From: Burkholderiales bacterium
GTDB taxonomy: Bacteria; Pseudomonadota; Gammaproteobacteria; Burkholderiales; Burkholderiaceae_C
Length of the DNA: 64,000 nt
Direction of reading: 5' to 3'
Assembly (NCBI GenBank): GCA_028868895.1
Contig: JAGWTP010000001.1
Span: forward strand, 1-64,000
Shown here: positions 9,774 to 19,101 of the stretch, one piece after another
How the letters are laid out: each line of letters starts with the position of its first letter
Position numbering within the stretch: position 1 is the stretch's first letter
Position numbers and translations under genes: made by a program
Notes under the pieces: model-generated
The model's database searches: none
What the model was told of the DNA's origin: nothing
The model's input: the letters and a program-made list of their open reading frames with translations, nothing else

Positions 9774-11837
9774 TCAAACGACGCGCCGCAACCCCGCTGC
9801 CGCAACCTGGCGCGACGCCTGGCGTGTCTCGCCGAACAGCGAATCGCTGAACGCCGCCGCGGCCGCACGGTCGTCCATCGCCCACAGCAGCAGCGCGCGC
9901 GCGCTCATCGGCTTGGCGAACAGGAAGCCCTGCAACTCGTCGCAGCCGAGTTCGACCAGCACCTTCTGCTGGCGCGGGCTCTCCACCCCTTCGGCAACGA
10001 CCTTCAGGCCGAGCGCGTGGGCCAGCTTGACCACCGCGTCGACCACCGCGCGCGCGTCGGCGCTGTGGACGACGTCCTTGACGAAGCTGGCATCGATCTT
10101 GAGCTCCTCGGCCGGCAACTGGCGCAGGTAGCTCAGGCTCGAGTAGCCGGTGCCGAAGTCGTCGATCGACAGGTGTGCGCCGAGTTCGCCCAGGCGCCGG
10201 AAGGTCTCCTGCGTCGCCGCGGTGTCTTCCATCGCCGCCGATTCGGTGATCTCGCAGGTCAGCAGCGAAGGGTGGATGCGGTGGCGGGTCAACGCCTCGG
10301 TGATGCGGTCGGCGATGTCGTCCTGGCGCATCTGGTGGGCCGACAGGTTGATCGCCACGCGCATGCGCAGGCCCTTGTCGCGCCAGGCACGGGCCTGCTT
10401 GCAGGACGCCTCGATGACCCAGTTGCCCAGCGGCCCCATCAGCCCCGAACGCTCGGCCAGCGGCAGGAACTGCGCTGGCATCACCATGCCGCGGGTCGGA
10501 TGGTTCCAGCGCAGCAGCGCCTCGGCCGCGGTGACCTTGCCGCTGCGGGCGTCGATCTTGGGCTGGTAGAACAGCTCGAGCTCGTCGTTGGCCAGGGCCT
10601 GGCGCAGGTCGCGCAGCAGGTCGAAGTTCTGCTGCACGTCGGCGTCCATCTCGGCCGTGTAGAAACAGTGGCGCGAACCGCCGGCCCGCTTGGCCGCGTA
10701 CATCGCAGCGTCGGCGCGGGCGATCAGCTTGTTCGGGTGGCACTGCTCGGGATACAGCGCGATGCCGACCGAACATGAAATAGCGACCTCGCGGCCGTCG
10801 ACCCGGTACGGCTTGGCGAGCGTCTCGATCAGGCGCCGGGCGAGTTGCGCCACCGCCTCGGGTGTGCCGATGCCCGGGACCAGCAGCACGAACTCGTCGC
10901 CGCCGACACGCGCGGCCACGCCGGGGCCGCGCGTGCACCCCTTCAGGCGCTGGCCGACCTGCTCGAGCACGCGGTCGCCGCTGCTGTGGCCGAAGGTGTC
11001 GTTGACCGGCTTGAAGCCGTCGAGGTCGATGAAGAGCACCGCCAGCCGCGTCGAACGCGCCTCGCATTTCTTGGCGGCGTCGCGCAACTGGCCTTCGAAA
11101 TACAGGCGGGTCGGCAGGCCGGTCAGGTTGTCGACGGCCGCCAGGCGCGACCCGCGGGCCGGGTGCTCGTGCCCCGCGTTGCCGGCCTGGCGCAGCGCGG
11201 CGAGCAGCACCGCACCGATGGCGATGAAACCCGCGACCAGGAGCCAGTCGGGCCCGAAGGACGCGTGGGGCAACCCGGCAGGCTCGGCCGAGATCGTCGA
11301 GCCCAGACAGACCACCGCGGCAGCGACCCCGCACGCCAGCGCACGCAGCGCGGGTGCCAGGCGCGGGCCCCCCAGACGCAGTTGGCCGGCAACGAGTGCC
11401 GCCGACAGGCTCAGCGTCAGGGTGCCCACACCGAGCGCACCGGTGGCGTGCACATGCCGGAACAGGCCCTGCTCACCGAGCATCGCATTGAAGTAGGTGC
11501 CGATTGGCATCGCCAGCGCAGCCGCCACCGCCCACGACCGCCGGCCGTGATGCCACAGCGCACCGACCGTGCCGGCCAAGCCCGCGAGCAGCAACGCCGG
11601 CAACCACGGCAGCAGCATCGCCATCCCGCGCAGGTTCACCACGGCGTCGGTCGCGTGGATCGCGTGGGTCGGCCACCACAGACCGCTGGCGGCCAGAAAA
11701 ATCGACACCGCCATGACCGTCGGGGCAAACCACCCGGCGCGCGCCAGCGCCGCCTCGCCGGTCTCGGCGGCCAGCCAGAAAAGGCTGGCGCAGACCAGGA
11801 AACTGGCGACGGTCAACACGACAAGGCTCTGATCCAT
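9774..11837 (-). CDS. Membrane-bound GGDEF-EAL protein (diguanylate cyclase/phosphodiesterase)
   Basis: Seven-TM-like N-terminus, intact 'RVGGDEFVLL', 'AAEALLRWNHP' EAL motif, 'IDDFGTGYSSLSYL'. Confidence 0.9.
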   Translation of the reverse strand: MDQSLVVLTVASFLVCASLFWLAAETGEAALARAGWFAPTVMAVSIFLAASGLWWPTHAIHATDAVVNLRGMAMLLPWLPALLLAGLAGTVGALWHHGRRSWAVAAALAMPIGTYFNAMLGEQGLFRHVHATGALGVGTLTLSLSAALVAGQLRLGGPRLAPALRALACGVAAAVVCLGSTISAEPAGLPHASFGPDWLLVAGFIAIGAVLLAALRQAGNAGHEHPARGSRLAAVDNLTGLPTRLYFEGQLRDAAKKCEARSTRLAVLFIDLDGFKPVNDTFGHSSGDRVLEQVGQRLKGCTRGPGVAARVGGDEFVLLVPGIGTPEAVAQLARRLIETLAKPYRVDGREVAISCSVGIALYPEQCHPNKLIARADAAMYAAKRAGGSRHCFYTAEMDADVQQNFDLLRDLRQALANDELELFYQPKIDARSGKVTAAEALLRWNHPTRGMVMPAQFLPLAERSGLMGPLGNWVIEASCKQARAWRDKGLRMRVAINLSAHQMRQDDIADRITEALTRHRIHPSLLTCEITESAAMEDTAATQETFRRLGELGAHLSIDDFGTGYSSLSYLRQLPAEELKIDASFVKDVVHSADARAVVDAVVKLAHALGLKVVAEGVESPRQQKVLVELGCDELQGFLFAKPMSARALLLWAMDDRAAAAAFSDSLFGETRQASRQVAAAGLRRVV

Positions 11838-12008
11838 TCGACTCCGGCAGGCAGCGCTGCAAACGCGGCACCGAACGGTTGCGGCGCACGCCATGCATGT
11901 TGAAGGCTTTCGGCCGGCGTGGCGCGAAATGAAGCGGCCAACACGGCGCCCGGCGTGATGCATGCCGCACGCGGCGCACCGACTGCGGCAGCCGAGCCGC
12001 CCTTGGCG

Positions 12009-12647
12009 CTACTCGCCGCCGACCAGGCCGTTGCGGATCGCGTACACGGTCATCTCGGAGTTGTTGGTCAGGCCGAGCTTTTCGAGCACCCGGGCGCGGT
12101 ACACGCTGACGGTCTTGGGGCTCAGCGCGAGCGCCTCGGCGATATCGGCCAGGCGCTTGCCCGAGGCGATCAGCACCAGCGTCTGCAACTCGCGGTCGGA
12201 GAGCTTCTCGTGGGCGTGCGCGATCTGCGGCGTGGTCAGGCTCTCGACCAGCATCTGCGCGATCTCGGCGGTGACGTACTTGCGGCCCTGCGCCACGGTG
12301 CGCACCGCGGCCACGATCTGCGCCGGATCACCCCCCTTGTTGACGTAACCGTAGGCGCCGGCGCGCAGCGCGCGGATCGCGTACTGGTCTTCGGGGTACA
12401 TCGAGACCACCAGCACGCGCATCGGCGTGGCTTCTTCCTTCAGCGCCTGCAGCACGTCCAGGCCGCTGCGGCCGGGCAGGTTGATGTCGAGCACCAGCAC
12501 GTCGGCGCTGTGCTGGCGCATCAGCGCGCGCAACTCGCCATAGTCGCCGGCCTCGCCGACGACCTCGATGTCAGGCGCGTCCGACAGCGTGTCGCGGATG
12601 CCGCGCCGGATCAGCGCATGGTCGTCGCAGAGCATGACCTTGATCAT
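12009..12647 (-). CDS. LuxR/NarL-family response regulator
   Basis: MIKVMLCDDHALIRRGIRDTLSDAPDIEVVGEAG...LSDRELQTLVLIASGKRLADIAEALALSPKTVSVYRARVLEKL. Confidence 0.92.
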   Translation of the reverse strand: MIKVMLCDDHALIRRGIRDTLSDAPDIEVVGEAGDYGELRALMRQHSADVLVLDINLPGRSGLDVLQALKEEATPMRVLVVSMYPEDQYAIRALRAGAYGYVNKGGDPAQIVAAVRTVAQGRKYVTAEIAQMLVESLTTPQIAHAHEKLSDRELQTLVLIASGKRLADIAEALALSPKTVSVYRARVLEKLGLTNNSEMTVYAIRNGLVGGE

Positions 12648-12658
12648 CGTGGTGGCCC

Positions 12659-13825
12659 TCACAGGTCGCCCCACTGGCTGGCATCGTCGGCGTCGTGGAC
12701 CGCTGCCGCGGGGATGTCGGCGAATTCGGCCGGATTCAGCGGCACCGACAGCATCATCGTCGTGCCGCCGGGGCCGCTGCTGAGTTCGATCCAGCCACCC
12801 AGCGTGCCGGCGCGCTCGTGCAGGCCGCGGATGCCGAACGAACGCGCCTTGGCCAGGTCGTCGGCGCTCAGGCCGCGGCCGTTGTCGCTGATCTCGAGCG
12901 ACAGCACGCCGCCGGCCAGCGCCAGGTCGAGCTGCACGCGACTGGCCTGCGCGTGCTTGCTGATGTTGGTGAGCGCCTCCTGGGCGGTGCGGTAGGCCAC
13001 CAGCGGCACGCCGGCGGGCAACTCGGGCGCGTCGGCCGGCAGGCGCAGCAGGCACTCGATGCCGGTGCGCTTCTCGAACCGGTTGACGAGCCAGTGCAGC
13101 GCCGCGACCAGCCCCTGCTCGAGGATCGCCGGGCGCAGGTTGTGCATGATCCGCTGGCTCGAATCGATCGCCAGCGTGACGGTCTCGAGCGCCGAGTTCA
13201 CGCGCGCGAGCACGCCCGGCGAGTCGGCGTGGCGGGCGATCCAGGCGAGGTCGAACTTCAGCGCCGTGAGCGAGCCGCCGACGTCGTCGTGGATCTCGCG
13301 CGCGATCGCGGCGCGCTCGAGCTCGATGCTGTTCTGCAGGTGCTGGGCGAGCTCGCGCAGGCGCTGCTTGGATTCGTCGAGCTCGCGGTCGGCGCGGTCG
13401 CGCGCGCGCTTGGTGTCGCTGGCCTCGACCGCGTGCAGCAGCGCCGGCACCAGCCGCGACAGGTTGTTCTTCAGCAGGTAGTCGCTCGCGCCGTTGCGCA
13501 TCGCCTCGACCGCGGTGTCTTCGCCGATCTCGCCCGACACCAGGATGAACGGCACGTCGCGGCCGCTGGCCTTCAGCAGGTCCAGCGCCACCAGGCCCGA
13601 GAAGCCCGGCAGGTTGTAGTCCGACAGGATCGCGTCCCAGTCGCGGTCGAGGGCGCTCAGGAACGCCGCTTCGGAATCGATGCGCCGCAGTTGCACCTGC
13701 ACCCCGCCGCGCGCCAGGTGCGCGCGCATCAACTCGTGGTCGAGCTCGGAGTCCTCGAGGTGCAGCACGCGCAGCTCGCGCGCGGGGTACGCCGCGGCGG
13801 TCATCTGCTGGGGGGCGGGCTGCAT
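12659..13825 (-). CDS. Receiver domain fused N-terminally to a NarX-type (HisKA_3) histidine kinase
   Basis: REC 'LRVLHLEDSELDHELMRAHLARGG...AILSDYNLPGFSG' followed by 'ELERAAIAREIHDDVGGSLTALKFDLAW' and HATPase. Confidence 0.9.
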   Translation of the reverse strand: MQPAPQQMTAAAYPARELRVLHLEDSELDHELMRAHLARGGVQVQLRRIDSEAAFLSALDRDWDAILSDYNLPGFSGLVALDLLKASGRDVPFILVSGEIGEDTAVEAMRNGASDYLLKNNLSRLVPALLHAVEASDTKRARDRADRELDESKQRLRELAQHLQNSIELERAAIAREIHDDVGGSLTALKFDLAWIARHADSPGVLARVNSALETVTLAIDSSQRIMHNLRPAILEQGLVAALHWLVNRFEKRTGIECLLRLPADAPELPAGVPLVAYRTAQEALTNISKHAQASRVQLDLALAGGVLSLEISDNGRGLSADDLAKARSFGIRGLHERAGTLGGWIELSSGPGGTTMMLSVPLNPAEFADIPAAAVHDADDASQWGDL

Positions 13826-14012
13826 GGCACCCAGTATGCCCCGCCGCCGGGGCCTGGCCAAACGCTCACCGGGCCATGATGGCGCTGCGCGCCGGTCCCC
13901 CCGCGCGGGCGTTCGCTGGCTTGGGGCGGCCCGGCGCGGCGCTCACTGGACTGCCTTCCGTTTGTCAGTGGAGTCGGGTGTGGCACCGCGCAGGGGGTTG
14001 ACACAGGGTGTC

Positions 14013-16613
14013 TCATGCGTCGGTGGCCTGGCGCAGCGTCTGCACCACCGGGCGGCGCAGCACCTCGCGCAGCCCCCACCAGCCTGCCGCCCACGCGAGC
14101 AGCGCGCCGGCGCCGCCGCCGGCCAGCGGCACCCACGGCCCAGGGTTCCACGCGAACTCGAACACGTAGTGCGCCAGCGCCCAGCCGACCGCCATCGCGG
14201 CGAGCGACGCGAGCACCCCGGCGAGCGCGCCCACGCCGAGCAGCTCGGCGCGCTGCACCTGGGCGAGCAGGCGGCTGCTGGCGCCGAGTGCGCGCATCAC
14301 CGCGAACTCGCGCGAGCGCGCCTCGCGGGTCGCGGTGACCGCCGCGAACAGCACCACCAGCCCGGCCGCCAGCGCGAAGCCGAACAGGAATTCGACCGCC
14401 CGGATGACCTGGTCGAGCACCCGCTGAACCTGCGCGATCGAGGCCGACACATCGATGCTGGTGATGTTCGGAAACTCGCGCGCGAGCGCGTTGTCGAAGG
14501 CCGCGGCACCGGTGCCGCCTGTGGGGGCGCGGAACGCGGCGATGTAGCTCAACGGCACGTCGGGCACGGCCGCGGTCGGGAACAGCACGAAGAAGTTGAC
14601 GTGCATCGAGCTCCAGTCGACCTTGCGCAGGCTGGTGATGCGGCCCTGCACCATCGTGCCACCGACGTCGAAGCGCAGCGTGTCGCCGAGTTTGAGGCCG
14701 AGCGTCTTCGCCAGCCCCGCTTCGACGCTGACGGCGCCGGCCTCGTCGCGGGTCCAGCGCCCGGCGGCGATCTGGTTGTGCGGCGGCAGGTCGGCGTCGT
14801 TGCTGAGGTTGAACTCGCGTTCGACCAGGCGCCGGGCGCGCCCGTCGGCGTAGGCATCGGGGGTGACGGCGCGGCCGTCGATCGCGACGAGCCGGCCGCG
14901 GATCATCGGGTACCAGTCGTAGCGCGTCACGCCCGCGTCCTGCAGCCGCTGACGGAACGCGGCACCCTGCTCCGGCTGGACGTTGATGACGAAACGGTTC
15001 GGCGCGTCTTTGGGCGTGGACTGGCGCCAGCTGTCGATCAGGTCGGTGCGCAGCAGCACCAGCAGCACGAGCGCCAGCAGGCCCACGCTCAGCGCCGACA
15101 CCTGCAGCACCGCGAACGCCGGCCGCGCCGCGATCTGGCGCGTGGCCAGCACCAGCCAGCGCGGCGCACGAGCGCCGAAGGTCCACCAGCGCGGCGTGCC
15201 GGCCTCGGGCACGGCACGCTTGAGCAGTTGCACCGCAATCCACGCGCACAACGCGAACACCGCCACCGCCGCGGCGAAGCCGCCGACCGCGATCAGGCCG
15301 AGCTTGAGGTCGCTCGACACCGCCAGCAACAGCAGCGCGAAGCCGAGCGCGCCGGCGCCGAGCACCGCGAGCGAGGCCGGCTTGAGTGCGCCCACATCGC
15401 GGCGGATCACGCGCAGCGCCGGCACCTGCGCGAGCTGCAGCACCGGCGGCGCACCGAAGCCCAGCAGCAGCGTGCAACCCACGCCGACGCCGAACAGCGC
15501 CGGCCACACGCTGGGGGCGGGCAGCGCCGAGTCGACGATGCCGGCGAGCAGCGCCACGAACAGGTAATGCACCGCGTAACCGAGCAGCACGCCGGCGACG
15601 CTGGCGATCAGCCCGACCGCGCCGAACTCGATCAGGTACTGCAGCGCGATACGCCGCTGCGACAGGCCGAGCACGCGCAGCATCGCGCAGGCATCGAGGT
15701 GGCGGCCGGCGAAATCGCGCGAGGCAATGCCCACCGCGACCGCCGCGAGCAGCGCCGCCAGCAGCGCGACCAGGTTCAGGAACTTGGCGGCGCGGTCCAG
15801 CGTCTGGCGCATCTCGGGCCGGCCGGAGGCGAACGACTCGACCCGCATGCCGCGCAGGTTGCCGCGCTTGATCTGCGCCTCGGCCCAGGCGACGAACTCG
15901 CGCACCGGCCGCTCGCTGGCGCCGCGCGCGGCCACCGCGAGCCGGTAGGTCACGCGGCTGGCAGGCTGGATCAGGCCGGTGGCGGGCAGGTCGGCCTGGT
16001 TCAGGATCACGCGCGGCGCGAACGACAGGAAGCCGGTGCCGCGGTCGGGCTCGTTGACGATGGTGTGGGCGATGCGCAGGCTCGCGTCGCCGAGCAGCAG
16101 CGTGTCGCCGAGCTTGAGCTTGAGCGTGTCGAGCAGGCCGGGGTCGACCCAGGCGCTGCCGCGCTGCGGCGCGCCGGCGCGTTCGCGCGGCGGCGTGCCG
16201 GCGCCGCCGACCGTGACCGCGCCGCGCAGCGGGTAGGCGTCGCTCACCGCCTTGACGCTGACCAGGTGCGAGGCGCCGCCGCGATCGTCCGGCGCGCGGC
16301 CCATGCTCGGGAACGCCGCGGTGGTCGCCGTCGCCAGTCCCAGCGCCTGCGCCTTTGCTGCGAACGCGGGCGGCGCCGGCTGGTCGGAGGCGAGGATCGC
16401 GTCGCCGCCGAGCAGTTGGCGGGCGTCGCGCGCCAGGCCACCGTTGATGCGGTCGGCGAAGAAGCCGACCGCACTGAGCGCGGCCACCGCCAGCATCACC
16501 GCGACCACCAGCAGGCGCAGTTCGCCGGCCCGGAAGTCGCGCGCGGTCTGGCGCCAGGCCAGGCGCCACAGGTTCGGCGGGCGCGCGGCGGCGGGGGTCA
16601 CGGGGTCGCTCAT
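14013..16613 (-). CDS. FtsX-like ABC transporter permease (YbbP-type, 866 aa)
   Basis: MSDPVTPAAARPPNLWRLAWRQTARDFRAGELRLLVVAVMLAVAALSAVGFF...; 'ATREARSREFAVMRALGASSRLLAQVQRAELLGVGALAG'. Confidence 0.85.
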   Translation of the reverse strand: MSDPVTPAAARPPNLWRLAWRQTARDFRAGELRLLVVAVMLAVAALSAVGFFADRINGGLARDARQLLGGDAILASDQPAPPAFAAKAQALGLATATTAAFPSMGRAPDDRGGASHLVSVKAVSDAYPLRGAVTVGGAGTPPRERAGAPQRGSAWVDPGLLDTLKLKLGDTLLLGDASLRIAHTIVNEPDRGTGFLSFAPRVILNQADLPATGLIQPASRVTYRLAVAARGASERPVREFVAWAEAQIKRGNLRGMRVESFASGRPEMRQTLDRAAKFLNLVALLAALLAAVAVGIASRDFAGRHLDACAMLRVLGLSQRRIALQYLIEFGAVGLIASVAGVLLGYAVHYLFVALLAGIVDSALPAPSVWPALFGVGVGCTLLLGFGAPPVLQLAQVPALRVIRRDVGALKPASLAVLGAGALGFALLLLAVSSDLKLGLIAVGGFAAAVAVFALCAWIAVQLLKRAVPEAGTPRWWTFGARAPRWLVLATRQIAARPAFAVLQVSALSVGLLALVLLVLLRTDLIDSWRQSTPKDAPNRFVINVQPEQGAAFRQRLQDAGVTRYDWYPMIRGRLVAIDGRAVTPDAYADGRARRLVEREFNLSNDADLPPHNQIAAGRWTRDEAGAVSVEAGLAKTLGLKLGDTLRFDVGGTMVQGRITSLRKVDWSSMHVNFFVLFPTAAVPDVPLSYIAAFRAPTGGTGAAAFDNALAREFPNITSIDVSASIAQVQRVLDQVIRAVEFLFGFALAAGLVVLFAAVTATREARSREFAVMRALGASSRLLAQVQRAELLGVGALAGVLASLAAMAVGWALAHYVFEFAWNPGPWVPLAGGGAGALLAWAAGWWGLREVLRRPVVQTLRQATDA

Positions 16614-16727
16614 CGGCCGGAACTTACACGACCCGCGGCCACTCCCAGCGGGCGAAGGTCTTTGTCTCGAACACCGCATGCGAGAGGCTCGAACGCCGGC
16701 GGTGTGCGTCAGTGCTGTAATTGCGCC

Positions 16728-17606
16728 ATGGACCACGCCCTGCCCCCGATCTTCGTCTCCCACGGCTCTCCGATGATCGCGCTCGAGCCCGGCGCGGCCG
16801 GCACCTTCATGCAGCGGCTCGGGCCGGCGATCGACGCCGCCTTCGGCAGGCCCGAGGCGATCCTGGCGATCTCGGCGCACACCGCTGCCCGAGCGCCGGT
16901 GCTGCTCGCGGCGCCCCGCCACGAAGCGGTGTACGACTTCGGCGGCTTCGACCCCAAGCTGTTCACGCTGCGCTACGACGCCCCCGGTGCGCCCGGCCTC
17001 GCGGCGCGTGCCAGCGCCCTGCTCGCGCAGGCCGGGATCGAGGCGCACAGCGTTGCCGAGGGCGGCCTGGACCACGGCATCTGGACCGCGCTGCGCTACC
17101 TCTACCCCGCCGCCGACATCCCGGTGCTGCCGCTGGCCTTCGTGCCGAGCCAGAGCCCGGCCCAACAGTTCGCGCTCGGTGCCGCGCTGGCCGCGCTGGC
17201 CGGCGAAGGCGTGCTGGTGCTGGGCACCGGCAGCATCACCCACAACCTGCGGCGCGCGCTGGCCGGTGGCCTGCGCGCCAACCCCGACCAGCCCGAGATC
17301 CCCGAAAGCGCAGCGTTTCGCGAGTGGCTGCGCGCGCGCGGCGCGGCGCGCGACTGGGAGGCGCTCTTCGACTACCGCCAGCGCGCCCCGCACGCGCTCG
17401 ACATGCACCCGACCGACGAGCACCTGCTGCCCTGGTTCGTCGCCGCCGGCGCCGGCGGCCGGGACCACCCGCCGCTGCGCCTGCACGACAGCGTGACGCT
17501 CGGCAGCCTGGGCATGGACATCTACGCCTTCGGCGCGCTGGCGCCGGCCCTGGCGGCGCGGCTCGCGCAACCGGCAGCGTCGGTGCATGCCGGCAGCACC
17601 CATTGA
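16728..17606 (+). CDS. DODA-type extradiol aromatic ring-opening dioxygenase (YgiD-like)
   Basis: MDHALPPIFVSHGSPMIALEPGAAG...GGLDHGIWTALRYLYPAADIPVLPLA...VLVLGTGSITHNL. Confidence 0.88.
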   Translation: MDHALPPIFVSHGSPMIALEPGAAGTFMQRLGPAIDAAFGRPEAILAISAHTAARAPVLLAAPRHEAVYDFGGFDPKLFTLRYDAPGAPGLAARASALLAQAGIEAHSVAEGGLDHGIWTALRYLYPAADIPVLPLAFVPSQSPAQQFALGAALAALAGEGVLVLGTGSITHNLRRALAGGLRANPDQPEIPESAAFREWLRARGAARDWEALFDYRQRAPHALDMHPTDEHLLPWFVAAGAGGRDHPPLRLHDSVTLGSLGMDIYAFGALAPALAARLAQPAASVHAGSTH

Positions 17607-17614
17607 CCGCCACC

Positions 17615-18226
17615 ATGGACGTCGTACCCGCCGCCACCGCCGCCGCGCTGCTGCTCACGCCGCGGCTGCGGCTGGTGGCGGCCGAGGAACGCCTGGCCGC
17701 CATGCTGGCCGATTTCCACGACCGCAACCGCGCCCACCTCGCGCCGTGGGAACCGCCCACCGACGCCGGGTTTTTCACCGCCGAGGTGCAGGCGCAGCGC
17801 CTGCGCGAAGGCGCCGCCGCGTTCGCCGCGGGCACCGGCTACCGATACCTGTTGCAGCCGATCGGTGACACCCGCCGCGTCATCGGCACCATCAACTTCA
17901 CCCACATCGTGCGTGGCGCGTTCCAGAGTTGCAACCTGGGCTACGCGCTCGACCAGCAGTGCGAGGGTCAGGCGCTGATGACCGAGGCGCTGCGCTGCGC
18001 GATCGCCGAGATGTTTTCGCCGCGCATCAACCTGCACCGCATCCAGGCCGCGTTCCAGCCCGAGAACTGGCGCAGCGCCGACGTGCTCAAGCGCCTGGGC
18101 TTCGTCGACGAAGGCCTCGCCAACGACTACCTGTTCATCGACGGCATGTGGCGCGTGCACCGGATCGCCGCGCTGCTGAACAAGGGCTTCGTCGCGCCGA
18201 GCGCCTGGCGGCCGCCGCAGACTTGA
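17615..18226 (+). CDS. RimJ/RimL-type GNAT acetyltransferase
   Basis: LLTPRLRLVAAEE...IGTINFTHIVRGAFQSCNLGYALDQQCEGQALMTEALRCAIAEMF...NWRSADVLKRLGF. Confidence 0.88.
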   Translation: MDVVPAATAAALLLTPRLRLVAAEERLAAMLADFHDRNRAHLAPWEPPTDAGFFTAEVQAQRLREGAAAFAAGTGYRYLLQPIGDTRRVIGTINFTHIVRGAFQSCNLGYALDQQCEGQALMTEALRCAIAEMFSPRINLHRIQAAFQPENWRSADVLKRLGFVDEGLANDYLFIDGMWRVHRIAALLNKGFVAPSAWRPPQT

Positions 18227-18324
18227 ACCGACACCCCCTGAACGCGGGATGCCGCGAAGCACCGCCGACCTAAACTCGGAGCAGGTCGACCTTCGGCCCC
18301 AACATCGAACCGATCGGAGTACCC

Positions 18325-19020
18325 ATGATCAACCTTCACCCCCTGAAGAAGTCGCTGACGATGACTGCCATCGCGTGCGGCGCTTTCGCCGCCGCATCGT
18401 CGGCGAATGCCGCCCCGATCGACTGGGCGAGCTGGGCGAGCCCCGTCACCGGCAACACGACCGGCTCGGCAACCGCCACCTTCGCCACCGCCGGCGTCAC
18501 CGCCGGCTACACCGGAGAGCTGCAGCAATTCGTCGCCAACTACCCGAGCTACGCGCCGGGCAGTACGTTCAGCGGCGGCACCGTCGGCAACGCGCCGCCG
18601 TCGGCCAACGGCATCCTCAAGATATTCGGTGGCCCCAACACGCGCACCGACACGATCACGTTCTCGCAGGCCGTGATGAATCCGGTGCTCGCGATCTGGA
18701 GCCTGGGCCAGCCCGGATTGAACGCCCAGTTCGACTTCAACCAGGCGTTCACGATCCAGAGCGGGGGCCGGAACGCCGAATACGGCGGGACGACGATCAC
18801 CGCGGTTGGCAACAACGTCTTCGGCTCCGAAGGCAATGGCGTGATCCAGTTCAGCGGCAGCATCAACTCGATCAGCTGGACGAATCCGGTCGCCGAGAAC
18901 TGGTACGGTTTCACCGTCGGCGTGCCGGTGGCCGCCGTGCCCGAACCCGAGACCTACGCGATGCTGCTGGCCGGCTTGGGCGCGCTCGTGCTCGTGACAA
19001 GGCGCCGCAAGTCGGCCTGA
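18325..19020 (+). CDS. Secreted PEP-CTERM sorting-domain protein
   Basis: Signal peptide MINLHPLKKSLTMTAIACGAFAAASSANA; C-terminus AAVPEPETYAMLLAGLGALVLVTRRRKSA. Confidence 0.88.
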   Translation: MINLHPLKKSLTMTAIACGAFAAASSANAAPIDWASWASPVTGNTTGSATATFATAGVTAGYTGELQQFVANYPSYAPGSTFSGGTVGNAPPSANGILKIFGGPNTRTDTITFSQAVMNPVLAIWSLGQPGLNAQFDFNQAFTIQSGGRNAEYGGTTITAVGNNVFGSEGNGVIQFSGSINSISWTNPVAENWYGFTVGVPVAAVPEPETYAMLLAGLGALVLVTRRRKSA

Positions 19021-19101
19021 TCGGTCGGCGCCGCCGGCTCCTTCCAGACCCCGCCGCAGCGGGGTTTGTCGTTTCGGCGGTGGTGCGCCGGGCCTGCCGC
19101 G

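Noticed and set aside
13862-14012. Imperfect hairpin CACTGGAC...GTCAGTG as a terminator
   Set aside because: Short imperfect arms, long loop and no U-tract; insufficient to call a terminator.
13680-17606. 1308-aa plus-strand ORF
   Set aside because: Only its C-terminal ~292 aa (DODA dioxygenase, start 16728) is plausible; the remainder is antisense to the FtsX-like permease.
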